From F1-60-MAGs027 sp044344715 (GTDB lineage: Bacteria; Actinomycetota; Acidimicrobiia; Acidimicrobiales; Ilumatobacteraceae), in contig JBIJCI010000064.1 in the NCBI GenBank assembly GCA_044344715.1, positions 1-7,853 of the forward strand: DNA of 7,853 bases, written 5' to 3'. Positions 1-6,643 of this stretch are shown piece by piece. The position numbers were made by a program, and so were the translations under genes. Each line of letters begins with the position of its first letter. Positions within the stretch are counted from its first letter, which is position 1. Below the pieces are notes generated by a model. The model made no database searches, was not told the origin of the DNA, and worked only from the letters and a program-made list of their open reading frames with translations.

Positions 1-420
1 ACCGTGTCGACCGACGAACAAGGCGGCTCCACGATCGCGGATGCATCAACGACAACCGGTGCGTCGATGAGCTCACCGGGCACACCCACACGGGCCGGCT
101 ACGGGTTCAACGGCTGGTTCACCGCCGCATCGGGCGGAACGGCGATCACATTCCCCTACACGCACGGTCAAACCGCGAACTTCACCCTCTACGCCCAGTG
201 GACCCCCAACACCCTCACCGTGTCGACCGACGAACAAGGCGGCTCGTTGACCAGCAACGGATCAACAACAACTGGCGGACAGATCGCCGCGTCACCAGGC
301 ACACCCACCCGAACCGGCTACACGTTCATTGGATGGTTCGGGTCCCCAACTGGCGGCTCCCCAATCAGCTTCCCCCATACGCACGGCCAGATTACGAACA
401 TCACGCTCTTTGCACAGTGG
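1..420 (+). repeat. Two tandem B-repeat units, period about 216 bases
   Basis: Bases 1-29 are identical to bases 217-245, giving a 216-base (72-codon) period. At protein level both units run from TVSTDEQGGS through STTTG, PGTPTR-GY-F-GWF and THGQ to the closing AQW (Trp codons at 199-201 and 418-420). Unit 2 carries one extra residue before PGTPTR. The window opens exactly at a unit boundary in mid-gene, so more units are likely upstream. The pattern matches the InlB B-repeat/Flg_new type found in bacterial surface proteins. Confidence 0.9.
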
Positions 421-2505
421 ACTGCCATTCCCGTCCCCACTACGACGACCACGACGACGCCTACTTCTACGACGACGGTGCCAAGCACCACGCCATCTCG
501 TTCGATACCATCCACCGCCACGTCAACCACGACAACCACATCAATTCCCACGACAACGACGACACCCGCCGCGACGACAACGACAACTGCGCAACCGTCG
601 CGCTCGCCGACTCCCGCGCCGTCAACGACAGTCGCTACGCGCATCGAAGAAACACCTCGGGCCCCGGAGCCAACCCGCTCCCTCTTCTCTGGAGCGGAAG
701 GCGAGAACGTCGACGTGAGGATCGTGGCGACGGCTGGCGATCAGTCGGCTGGTGCTCCCGTTCGCGTCGTTGCGTCGGACCTCGCACCGTCGTCGCCGGT
801 TCGGGTCACGGTGTACTCCGAACCACAGCTGATTCTGGATGGTTTCGCGGACGAGAACGGCACCTTCAGCGGCACGGCCGTACTTCCGCCGGAGCTCGGC
901 GAGGGGAGCCACACGGTGGTCATCGAAGCCGTTACCTCGACCGGACCAATCAGCGTGGCCGGCGCGTTCCTCCTGGATTCGGATGGAACCTTCGAGCGCA
1001 TCGCCCAGCCGCAAACGTTGTCGGGGCTGGAGGGGCCCGATGACGAACGTCTCGCCCGCGCGCTCGAAGCAGGTCGGCCCGTGTGGGATCCCGATTCGCG
1101 TCCCCTGACATCGGCGCTCATCGCGGTAACGGCAATGTCGCTGATCGCACTTGCCGGCGCCGGCGGAATGTCCTCGGGTTTGGGTAGCCAGCCCTCGGGC
1201 CAGTCATCGTCGCAACCACAGGGTCGTAGCCCCGATCGCACATCCGAGGATTCGGCGCCGAGCACGCGGGATGATGACACGGGGGACGGCGAGAGTAAGT
1301 CGCGCGGCAAGCTCGCGGGCGTGGTCACCAAGAAGCTGAAGGGAATACAGGTCTCCAGTACGGCACGAGGCGACCTGAGTAGTACGTGGGCCCTTCCGGC
1401 AACCATCGTCACCGACCGGTTCAGTCGTGAGGCGCCGAACCGAGCCGGCGTGATCTCCGCCGCTGCATCGCGGGTACTCGTCGATGGTGCCTGGCTACGC
1501 GCGACGTTCGGATCTGCCGGCTACTCGACGTGGCTCATCGGCGCGATCTTCGGTGCACTGGCTTCATTCATCGGAACTCACTCCCCGCTCACCCCGACCG
1601 CGGCGTGGCTCTCGGTCATCGTCTTCCTCGGAATCTTGGATGCCGGCGCGGGAGCATCCGCATGGCTGACCATCTCGGCACTTGCCGTCGCCACCGGCAA
1701 CGCCGGAAGTTGGGCCGACGTTCGCACGATTCTCGGACTCTTCGTGCTCCTCGCGACACCCGCCCTCCTGGCACACGTGATCCGACCCCTCCGGCGTTTC
1801 GTGAAGGGCAACCGGTTCGAGCTCTGGGAGCGCGTATTCGACTACGTGATGATGCCCGTCTTCGTAGCGTTCGCCGCCGGTTCGATGCTGAAGGCGCTCA
1901 ATGGGCTGTCGGGGCTCGAGATCGTCTCGAGCGAGGACGTCTCGAACCTGCGCTGGATCGTTGCACTGGCGGTCATCGTTCGGCTGGCATCCGAGGACGT
2001 CGCAGCCCACTGGTACCCGGAGCGAATGCGTCAGGTACAGCCGGCGAAACTGGTGTCACCCGGAAAACCCGTCACGGTGGTCTCGATCTTGATGAGAGCA
2101 TTCGTCTTCATCATGATCTGTGAGCCGTTCTTCGGCGTCACCACGACCACGATCGCCGCGGCCGTGCTCCTTGCGCTCCCCCAGGTCCTGAAGATGTGGG
2201 AGGACGACCTACCGAATTTCGTTGTGATCAACAAGTGGTTCCCGCGCGGTCTCTTCAGGTTCTTCTGCACCCTCGTGCTCGGTGCGTTCCTGACGTCGCA
2301 ACTCATCGGCTCCGACGGTGGGGCGGATGCCGTGCGGTCATCGTTCATCTGGCTGCTGCTGCCGGGGGTGCTCATCGGCGTGATTGAACTCCTCGGGCGC
2401 AGTGGCGGCAACTGGCCGAACGTTGCCCTTCGTCGCTCGCTCGGGGCCGTCGTATGGCTGGGCGCCGCGGCGATGGTGACCGGGCAACTTACACTTTTCT
2501 CATGA
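1..2505 (+). CDS. B-repeat surface protein fused to a polytopic membrane domain (5' end outside window)
   Basis: The reading frame is open from base 1, and the GTG at base 4 lies inside a repeat, so the true start is upstream. Counting from base 1, the visible part is 834 residues. Residues 1-140 hold two Listeria/Bacteroides-type B-repeats (GY-F-GWF, GG, LYAQW/LFAQW signatures). Residues 141-213 are a Thr-rich spacer. Residues about 220-345 look like an Ig-like beta domain (alternating hydrophobics, then ADENGTFSGT and GEGSHTVVIEA). A first membrane helix lies at about 369-390. A polar Ser/Asp-rich stretch (about 390-490) follows, then roughly 9-10 more hydrophobic helices starting near residues 510, 534, 552, 576, 613, 650, 691, 714, 750, 781 and 814. 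B-repeats are known from surface and adhesion proteins, so the N-terminal part is probably outside the cell and the polar loop inside. No LPXTG motif is seen. The membrane domain matches no family I recognise; transport, export or anchoring are all possible. The stop overlaps the next gene's start. Confidence 0.9.
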   Translation, partial: TVSTDEQGGSTIADASTTTGASMSSPGTPTRAGYGFNGWFTAASGGTAITFPYTHGQTANFTLYAQWTPNTLTVSTDEQGGSLTSNGSTTTGGQIAASPGTPTRTGYTFIGWFGSPTGGSPISFPHTHGQITNITLFAQWTAIPVPTTTTTTTPTSTTTVPSTTPSRSIPSTATSTTTTTSIPTTTTTPAATTTTTAQPSRSPTPAPSTTVATRIEETPRAPEPTRSLFSGAEGENVDVRIVATAGDQSAGAPVRVVASDLAPSSPVRVTVYSEPQLILDGFADENGTFSGTAVLPPELGEGSHTVVIEAVTSTGPISVAGAFLLDSDGTFERIAQPQTLSGLEGPDDERLARALEAGRPVWDPDSRPLTSALIAVTAMSLIALAGAGGMSSGLGSQPSGQSSSQPQGRSPDRTSEDSAPSTRDDDTGDGESKSRGKLAGVVTKKLKGIQVSSTARGDLSSTWALPATIVTDRFSREAPNRAGVISAAASRVLVDGAWLRATFGSAGYSTWLIGAIFGALASFIGTHSPLTPTAAWLSVIVFLGILDAGAGASAWLTISALAVATGNAGSWADVRTILGLFVLLATPALLAHVIRPLRRFVKGNRFELWERVFDYVMMPVFVAFAAGSMLKALNGLSGLEIVSSEDVSNLRWIVALAVIVRLASEDVAAHWYPERMRQVQPAKLVSPGKPVTVVSILMRAFVFIMICEPFFGVTTTTIAAAVLLALPQVLKMWEDDLPNFVVINKWFPRGLFRFFCTLVLGAFLTSQLIGSDGGADAVRSSFIWLLLPGVLIGVIELLGRSGGNWPNVALRRSLGAVVWLGAAAMVTGQLTLFS
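421..639 (+). repeat. Low-complexity Thr/Pro/Ser-rich spacer
   Basis: This stretch codes for 73 residues, of which 35 are Thr, in runs of three to seven separated by Pro, Ser and Ala, with very few charged residues. The DNA is made largely of ACG/ACC/ACA codons and is therefore quasi-repetitive. Such mucin-like spacers typically hold surface domains away from the membrane and can be O-mannosylated in Actinobacteria. Glycosylation here is inference. Long open frames on the other strand and in other frames across this stretch are by-products of its composition. Confidence 0.85.
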
Positions 2506-3008
2506 GTCGTCGAACCTCTGCACTCCGCTTCCTGGCGGCCCCGCTGTGGCTCGCAGCCTGTGGATCTCCGGCCGCCGCGCCGAGCGAGTGCCCGACCGAC
2601 GCGATTCTTCCGGTCATGAACCAATACGTCGACGGCTCCGTTTTCATCGACACGCCGTGGGAGCCGGCCCCCGGAACCGACCTCGCCGCGACAATCGATG
2701 CCGGTGGTGTCGCTTGCTCGTACGGAATCCAGGAGGCCGAAGTCGGCGCCACGATCCTCTGGGCGCCGGGCCGTGACGTGTTCGCCGAGCGCAGCGCGCA
2801 ATGGGAGGCAGACGGACAACGGCGAGTCGACGTCCCCGGCACCGACGAGGCCTGGGCACTCGAAGAGTCGGCCGGCAGCGAGACACACCTGTGGACGCTC
2901 AACATGCTCGTTGACGACGTTTGGATTCAGCTCAACGCCACGTTCCTGCGCGACCTCACGGAGGCACAACCGCTCGTCGACGCCGTCATCGCCGTGTCGA
3001 ACGGCTGA
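2502..3008 (+). CDS. Small secreted lipoprotein, function unknown
   Basis: A 168-residue protein. The frame also allows a start at 2454, but the ATG at 2502 is chosen because it directly precedes a lipoprotein signal peptide: MSRRTSALRF, then a hydrophobic core, then lipobox LAAC with the lipidated Cys at residue 20. The ATG overlaps the preceding stop as ATGA and no clear Shine-Dalgarno is visible, so translation is probably coupled to the upstream surface-protein gene. The mature part has two further Cys, one at about residue 30 (SECPTD) and one about 40 residues later (VACSYG), which could form a disulfide. Small actinobacterial lipoproteins with such a Cys pair, for example the DUF3558 group, look broadly similar, but I cannot assign a family. 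It probably sits on the outer face of the membrane and may partner the upstream protein. It ends 4 bases before the convergent DUF6671-like gene. Confidence 0.85.
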   Translation: MSRRTSALRFLAAPLWLAACGSPAAAPSECPTDAILPVMNQYVDGSVFIDTPWEPAPGTDLAATIDAGGVACSYGIQEAEVGATILWAPGRDVFAERSAQWEADGQRRVDVPGTDEAWALEESAGSETHLWTLNMLVDDVWIQLNATFLRDLTEAQPLVDAVIAVSNG

Positions 3009-3012
3009 GTCA

Positions 3013-3855
3013 CTACGGATTACAGCGCGGACAGTAGCGCGGATCCACCCCGCCCGATTCCGGCAGGTCATTCTCGACTTTGGTAGCGCACGCCGTACAG
3101 CCCAGCGTCTCACTGCGGGGTAGTCGCGTCGCCGTGCCGCACTCGGTGCACGGCGCACCGGGATTCCGAGCCACCATTCCCCAGCCGGGTGCCCCGCAGT
3201 CGGAACAACGTACCGCAACCCGCCGAGCCAGGCGTTCGGCCGCCCGGGCAATCACCAGGCGACGCGACGGACTGTGGTGTGCTCGCAGGTCGTTCTCCAC
3301 CCGCACGGTTCGGGTCGGGGACGCAGCGACGCAGTCGGCGATCGCAGCCTCCAGGGCGTCCGCGTGATGGATTCCCTTCACGAGTGGTTCGAACGACTCC
3401 GTCGGTCTCACGATCAATCCGTGTTCGGGAAACCCCGCAGCGACGAGCGGTACCTTCCCGACTCCACCGTCACGAATCTCGACGCTGATCGCAGGCACCC
3501 CGTAGTCGACCTCGGCTTCGCCGATGACGATGCCGCGCTCGTCGTCGACGAGCACCACGAACTCGAGACATGCGTTGGCGAACGGGTTTCCCTCCAGCAG
3601 CCCGAACGAACCTTCGGTCGCCAAACCGAGCGAACTTCCCGCTCTCTTCATGCCGAGTCGCGCCTTCTCGATTGCCGTCTCGCGCTGGGTGCCGCGTCGT
3701 TCGCGCTCGCCCGAGAACGTTCCCAGTACGTCCGTGTCCACGTCGACCCCAACGACCTCGAGCCCGACGAGCGAACGGAACGCCGGGGCCACCAGCGGGA
3801 GCTTGTCGTGTCGGGTGGCGAGCGTCGCTCGACGTCCGACGTAGGGGTGCGTCAC
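3013..3855 (-). CDS. DUF6671-like protein with C-terminal zinc-ribbon cysteines
   Basis: A 280-residue protein with a GTG start. There is no earlier in-frame start, and the N-terminus (HPYVGRRATLATRHDK) fits the family as I remember it. Conserved-looking blocks are the N-terminal GRRATLATRH, LGTFSGE (about 45-50), KARLGMKRAG (about 64-73), ATEGSFG (about 79-85) and LVDDERG (about 102-108). The last 65 residues carry four CxxC pairs (217/220, 236/239, 253/256, 275/278), enough for two zinc-ribbon sites. No signal peptide or membrane segment is visible, so it is probably cytoplasmic. It starts 7 bases after the icd stop with only a poor ribosome site (AGGG about 14 bases upstream), so it is likely co-transcribed and translationally coupled with icd. 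Its biochemical function is unknown. The family name is from memory and would need a domain search. Confidence 0.8.
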   Translation of the reverse strand: MTHPYVGRRATLATRHDKLPLVAPAFRSLVGLEVVGVDVDTDVLGTFSGERERRGTQRETAIEKARLGMKRAGSSLGLATEGSFGLLEGNPFANACLEFVVLVDDERGIVIGEAEVDYGVPAISVEIRDGGVGKVPLVAAGFPEHGLIVRPTESFEPLVKGIHHADALEAAIADCVAASPTRTVRVENDLRAHHSPSRRLVIARAAERLARRVAVRCSDCGAPGWGMVARNPGAPCTECGTATRLPRSETLGCTACATKVENDLPESGGVDPRYCPRCNP

Positions 3856-3862
3856 CGCGGTG

Positions 3863-5305
3863 TCACTGACCCTGACCCTTGGTGAACCCCGGTTCGCCGT
3901 CGAACGTAAAGAGTCCCTCGCTCTTCACGAACGGATGACCAGCATCCGCCAGGCGTCCGACCAGCGCGAGCACTTGGGCGGTGGTCACCGACTCGGCAAT
4001 CCCGAGGAACCTACAGCGGAACGCATCCACACACAGCGTCTCGGGAGCGCCGCCCGGATACACCTTCTGTCCCCGGTTCGAGAGCATGTCGAGACGGAAG
4101 TCGGGCGCGGCCAGCGCTTCGAGCCGTCGTCCGAGGTCCTCCGGGCTGAGCGCGGGCTCGTCGAGAAACACGTCGATGCCGACCTGGTCCTTTCGCTGTC
4201 GCTGGCGGACCGGAAGTTTCACCTCGATCGTGGTGGCGGCCGAATATCGCACTGGCTTCAACACGGTGGGAGATTGCCCGAGGCGATCGATGACCGCCGC
4301 TGCGAAGTCCGCCGTTCCCACCTTGCGCTTGCTTACGGACGGGTCGAAGATGTCCTCGGTGTGCACGCCGTCCTCGATGGTTCGCAACCATGCATTGTGG
4401 ATGGTGGTCGCCACGTCACCCTGTCCGATGTGCACCAGCATCTGCACCGCGGCGAGCAGGAGGCCGGACGGATTGGCGATGCCCTGCCCGGCGATGAGCG
4501 GCGCCGATCCGTGGATCGCCTCGAACATCGCGCTCGTCGTGCCGATGTTCGCACTGCCCGCGAGACCGACCGAGCCGGCGATCTCTGCCGCCACGTCGGA
4601 GACGATGTCGCCGTAGAGGTTCGGCAGGAGGATTACGTCGAACTGACCGGGATCATCGGCGAGCTTCGCGGTTCCGATGTCGACGATCCAGTGATCGAAC
4701 TGAATCTCCGGGTATTCGGCCGCCACCTCGGTCGCAACCTTCCGGAAGAGACCGTCGGTCATCTTCATGATGTTGTCCTTCGTGAATGCGGTTACCTTCT
4801 TGCGACCGTAGGCACGCGCGTACTCGAAGGCGTACCGCGCGATCCTTTCGCAACCCGGCCGGGTGATGAGTTTCAGGCACTGGTAGACCTCATCGCTCTG
4901 GCGGTGCTCGATCCCGGCGTACAGATCCTCCTCGTTCTCGCGGATGATTACCACGTCCATTCCCGGGTGCCTGGTGGCCACGAACGGGGCGTACGCCGGA
5001 CACGGTCGTACGTTGGCGAAGAGTCCGAGCGTCTTTCGAACCGTGACGTTCAGGCTCTTCACACCCCCGCCCTGCGGGGTGGTAATCGGCGCCTTGAGGA
5101 ACACACCGGTGCGTCGCAGCGACTCGAGTGCCTGCGGTTCGATGCCGCCCGCGTTACCCCGTTTGTACACCGACTCGCCGATCTCGATCTCCTCGATCGC
5201 CAACCTGGCCTTGGCGGCTCCGAGTACCCGCAGCGTCGCCTCCATGATTTCGGGGCCGATGCCGTCCCCCCGGGCAACGGTGATCGGGGTCGGCTCGGTG
5301 CTCAT
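3863..5305 (-). CDS. icd: Isocitrate dehydrogenase, Thermus/Rickettsia type with C-terminal extension
   Basis: A 480-residue cytoplasmic TCA-cycle enzyme that oxidatively decarboxylates isocitrate to 2-oxoglutarate. Visible hallmarks are GDGIGPE (13-19), the substrate loop SLNVTVRK (84-91; S84, N86 and R90 match E. coli S113, N115 and R119), R100, RENEEDLYAGIEH (122-134, with catalytic Y129), TKDNIMK with catalytic K176, D209, the metal-binding NLYGDIVSD (D233, D237) and the nucleotide loop HGSAP (265-269). About 150 residues follow the core, ending FDGEPGFTKGQGQ, closely like the end of the Thermus thermophilus enzyme. That long form (about 480-496 residues) differs from the roughly 416-residue E. 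coli form. Residues 270-271 are Leu-Ile, where NADP enzymes have Lys-Tyr and NAD enzymes Asp-Ile, so cofactor choice is open. The ATG at 5305 has a strong AGGAG 6 bases upstream. It leads a probable two-gene operon with the DUF6671-like gene. Confidence 0.96.
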   Translation of the reverse strand: MSTEPTPITVARGDGIGPEIMEATLRVLGAAKARLAIEEIEIGESVYKRGNAGGIEPQALESLRRTGVFLKAPITTPQGGGVKSLNVTVRKTLGLFANVRPCPAYAPFVATRHPGMDVVIIRENEEDLYAGIEHRQSDEVYQCLKLITRPGCERIARYAFEYARAYGRKKVTAFTKDNIMKMTDGLFRKVATEVAAEYPEIQFDHWIVDIGTAKLADDPGQFDVILLPNLYGDIVSDVAAEIAGSVGLAGSANIGTTSAMFEAIHGSAPLIAGQGIANPSGLLLAAVQMLVHIGQGDVATTIHNAWLRTIEDGVHTEDIFDPSVSKRKVGTADFAAAVIDRLGQSPTVLKPVRYSAATTIEVKLPVRQRQRKDQVGIDVFLDEPALSPEDLGRRLEALAAPDFRLDMLSNRGQKVYPGGAPETLCVDAFRCRFLGIAESVTTAQVLALVGRLADAGHPFVKSEGLFTFDGEPGFTKGQGQ

Positions 5306-5310
5306 GTTGA

Positions 5311-5317
5311 TCTCCTG
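5311..5317 (-). promoter_or_regulatory. Strong ribosome binding site of icd
   Basis: On the minus strand this reads CAGGAGA. The AGGAG core ends 6 bases before the ATG at 5305, an ideal spacing. It fixes the icd start and implies high translation, in contrast to its neighbours, which lack such a site. Confidence 0.85.
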
Positions 5318-5340
5318 TCTGGTGCCGTTACAACACTTGC

Positions 5341-5346
5341 AGTATA
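5341..5346 (-). promoter_or_regulatory. Probable -10 box of the icd promoter
   Basis: On the minus strand this reads TATACT, close to the TATAAT consensus. A start about 7 bases downstream would give an untranslated leader of roughly 28 bases that includes the AGGAG site. No good -35 hexamer lies 16-18 bases upstream (TACAGG at spacing 17), so either it is -10 dependent or the assignment is wrong. Confidence 0.45.
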
Positions 5347-5399
5347 AACCATGTATTCCGAAACCTGTACCAAAGTGCTGAGATTGCCGATTCCTTGAC

Positions 5400-5415
5400 T
5401 ACCATGCAGACATGG
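5400..5415 (+). promoter_or_regulatory. Candidate leaderless -10 box and operator at the regulator start
   Basis: TACCAT at 5400-5405 fits the actinobacterial TANNNT -10 pattern and places the transcription start on the A of the ATG at 5412. No Shine-Dalgarno precedes that ATG. Overlapping it is a perfect inverted repeat, CCATG-CAGA-CATGG (5402-5415), which includes the start codon. A regulator binding here would block its own promoter. Both assignments are inference from short motifs. Confidence 0.35.
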
Positions 5416-5732
5416 CATTGCGGGCGCCAAGGGGTACTACCGAGGTCCCCGAGTGGACCTTCCTCACCAACCATGCCCACGTTCTGCTGTGCATCACCCA
5501 GAACCCGCAGGTTCGCCTCGCCGAGGTCGCGAGGTTGGTGGGCATCGGGGAACGAGCGGTCCACAGCATCACCAACGATCTCGTCGGGGCCGGCTACGTC
5601 GTGCGTCGCAAGCACGGACGAAACAACGTCTACGAGGTCAATCTCAATCGCCCGCTCCGTCATCCGCTGGAGTCCGGCCACAAGATCGCCGAGATCTTCC
5701 GTCCGCTGACGCGCAATCGCTCAGCTCGCTGA
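5412..5732 (+). CDS. Small winged helix-turn-helix transcriptional regulator
   Basis: A 106-residue DNA-binding protein. After a short N-terminal arm, residues 15-28 (WTFLTNHAHVLLCI) form the first helix. Residues 35-44 (RLAEVARLVG) and 46-58 (GERAVHSITNDLV) form the helix-turn-helix. Residues 61-78 (GYVVRRKHGRNNVYEVNL) form the basic wing. The tail LRHPLE followed by a short helix recalls single-domain MarR/ArsR-like actinobacterial regulators beginning WTFLTNHAHVL. There is no ligand-binding domain and no metal-binding Cys motif, so its signal cannot be read. It is divergent from icd across 106 bases, so it could control icd or itself; this is inference from position. There is no ribosome site upstream, in line with a leaderless message. 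The 3' end overlaps the convergent dapA by 12 bases. Confidence 0.88.
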   Translation: MALRAPRGTTEVPEWTFLTNHAHVLLCITQNPQVRLAEVARLVGIGERAVHSITNDLVGAGYVVRRKHGRNNVYEVNLNRPLRHPLESGHKIAEIFRPLTRNRSAR

Positions 5733-6620
5733 ACCTCGCGCAGCGACGAGGTTCGCCATCACGTTCGCGGCCCGGTCCGCCAATCCCGCCGGCGGCGGAC
5801 CCATCGGTAATCGAGCCTCACCGACGTCGAGACCCATGTGGTTCATCATCACCTTCGTGGGCAGGGGGTTCGGGTTGTCGTCTCCCGTCTCGAATGCGAA
5901 GCTCTCGAGCAACCGCGCGTTCACGCGGCGGGCACCTTCGGTATCGCCTGCATCCCACTTGGCGAACATCTCCTGGTGGTCGACCCCGGTCCAGTGGGTG
6001 GCCACACCGATTACCGCCGTACAACCAACCGCCATCAGCGGCAAGGTCAGTCCGTCGTCCCCGGAGATCAGCTCGAACGATGACGGCACCATCGTCATGA
6101 GTCGGGCACTCTCGCCCGGGTTGCCGGCCGCGTCCTTCACACCCGCAACGTTCTTCACCTCGTTGGCGAGTTTTGCCAGCGTCGACGTGTTGATCTTGCG
6201 ACCGGTCCGAACCGGAATGTCGTAGACGACCACCGGCAACGTGGTGGCCGAGCACATGGCCCGCACGTGGGCTTCAATGCCCGATTGCGACGGGCGGTTG
6301 TAGTACGGCGCAACCGCGAGGATCCCGGCGACACCACGCTTCGAAGCCTCTTTGGTGAGATGCACCGAGTGGGCGGTGTCGTTCGAACCCGTTCCGGCGA
6401 TGACCGGAATCGTGACCGCAGCAGCAACGGTTTCGAACAACGAGAGCTTCTCGTCGTCGGTGAGGGTTGATGACTCGCCGGTCGTTCCGGCGAGCACCAA
6501 TCCGTCGTTTCCGTTGTCCTGCAACCATCGAGCGAGTTTCGCCGCGCCGTCGAGGTTGAGCGAACCGTCCACCACAAAGGGCGTCACCATCGCGGTGATG
6601 ACCCTCCCGAATCGCGGCAT
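5721..6620 (-). CDS. dapA: 4-hydroxy-tetrahydrodipicolinate synthase
   Basis: A 299-residue cytoplasmic aldolase that condenses pyruvate with aspartate semialdehyde, the first committed step to diaminopimelate (cell wall) and lysine. Active-site residues are all present: T46-T47 in GTTGES, Y107 in the PYYNRP block, Y133 and R138 in YDIPVRTG, and the Schiff-base lysine K162 in GVKDAAG. SGDD and the GVATHWTG block follow in the usual order, and the length is normal for the family. The N-terminus FGRVITAMVTPF is canonical, which supports the ATG at 6620 even though no Shine-Dalgarno is visible. It begins 23 bases after the stop of the ferritin-like gene and is probably on the same transcript. 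The usual partner dapB is not in view. DapA belongs to a superfamily with related aldolases, but this active site fits true DapA. Confidence 0.95.
   Translation of the reverse strand: MPRFGRVITAMVTPFVVDGSLNLDGAAKLARWLQDNGNDGLVLAGTTGESSTLTDDEKLSLFETVAAAVTIPVIAGTGSNDTAHSVHLTKEASKRGVAGILAVAPYYNRPSQSGIEAHVRAMCSATTLPVVVYDIPVRTGRKINTSTLAKLANEVKNVAGVKDAAGNPGESARLMTMVPSSFELISGDDGLTLPLMAVGCTAVIGVATHWTGVDHQEMFAKWDAGDTEGARRVNARLLESFAFETGDDNPNPLPTKVMMNHMGLDVGEARLPMGPPPAGLADRAANVMANLVAARGSAS
5731..5754. terminator. Hairpin at the regulator/dapA convergence
   Basis: GAACCTCG (5731-5738) pairs perfectly with CGAGGTTC (5747-5754) around an 8-base loop. It starts inside the regulator's stop codon and lies in the last codons of dapA. 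Its position between two convergent genes suggests a shared terminator. There is no T-run on either side, so it would not be a classic intrinsic terminator. Confidence 0.35.
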
Positions 6621-6643
6621 TTTCGAAGACTAGTCGTCGGGCG

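Noticed and set aside
4..6. GTG at base 4 as the start of the surface-protein gene
   Set aside because: The same Val codon occurs inside the second repeat unit (220-222), so it is an internal residue and the gene continues upstream.
318..644. Val-rich minus-strand frame across the Thr-rich spacer
   Set aside because: Runs of Val are just the complement of the ACG/ACC codon runs.
2991..3005. Small hairpin GCCGT-N5-ACGGC before the lipoprotein stop
   Set aside because: A 5-bp stem with no T-run in GC-rich coding DNA is expected by chance; not strong enough to call a terminator.
2031..3251. A 406-codon minus-strand frame spanning the surface protein end, the lipoprotein and the DUF6671-like gene
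   Set aside because: It crosses three better-supported genes on both strands, is Arg-rich and shows no motif.
3860..5347. A 495-codon open frame on the plus strand opposite icd
   Set aside because: It lies fully antisense to a clearly conserved isocitrate dehydrogenase. Its translation is rich in Arg, His, Asp and Val with no domain signature, as expected from the complement of GC-rich codons.
6628..6635. 8-base palindrome GACTAGTC between the ferritin-like gene and dapA
   Set aside because: Too short to separate from chance, and no promoter elements accompany it.
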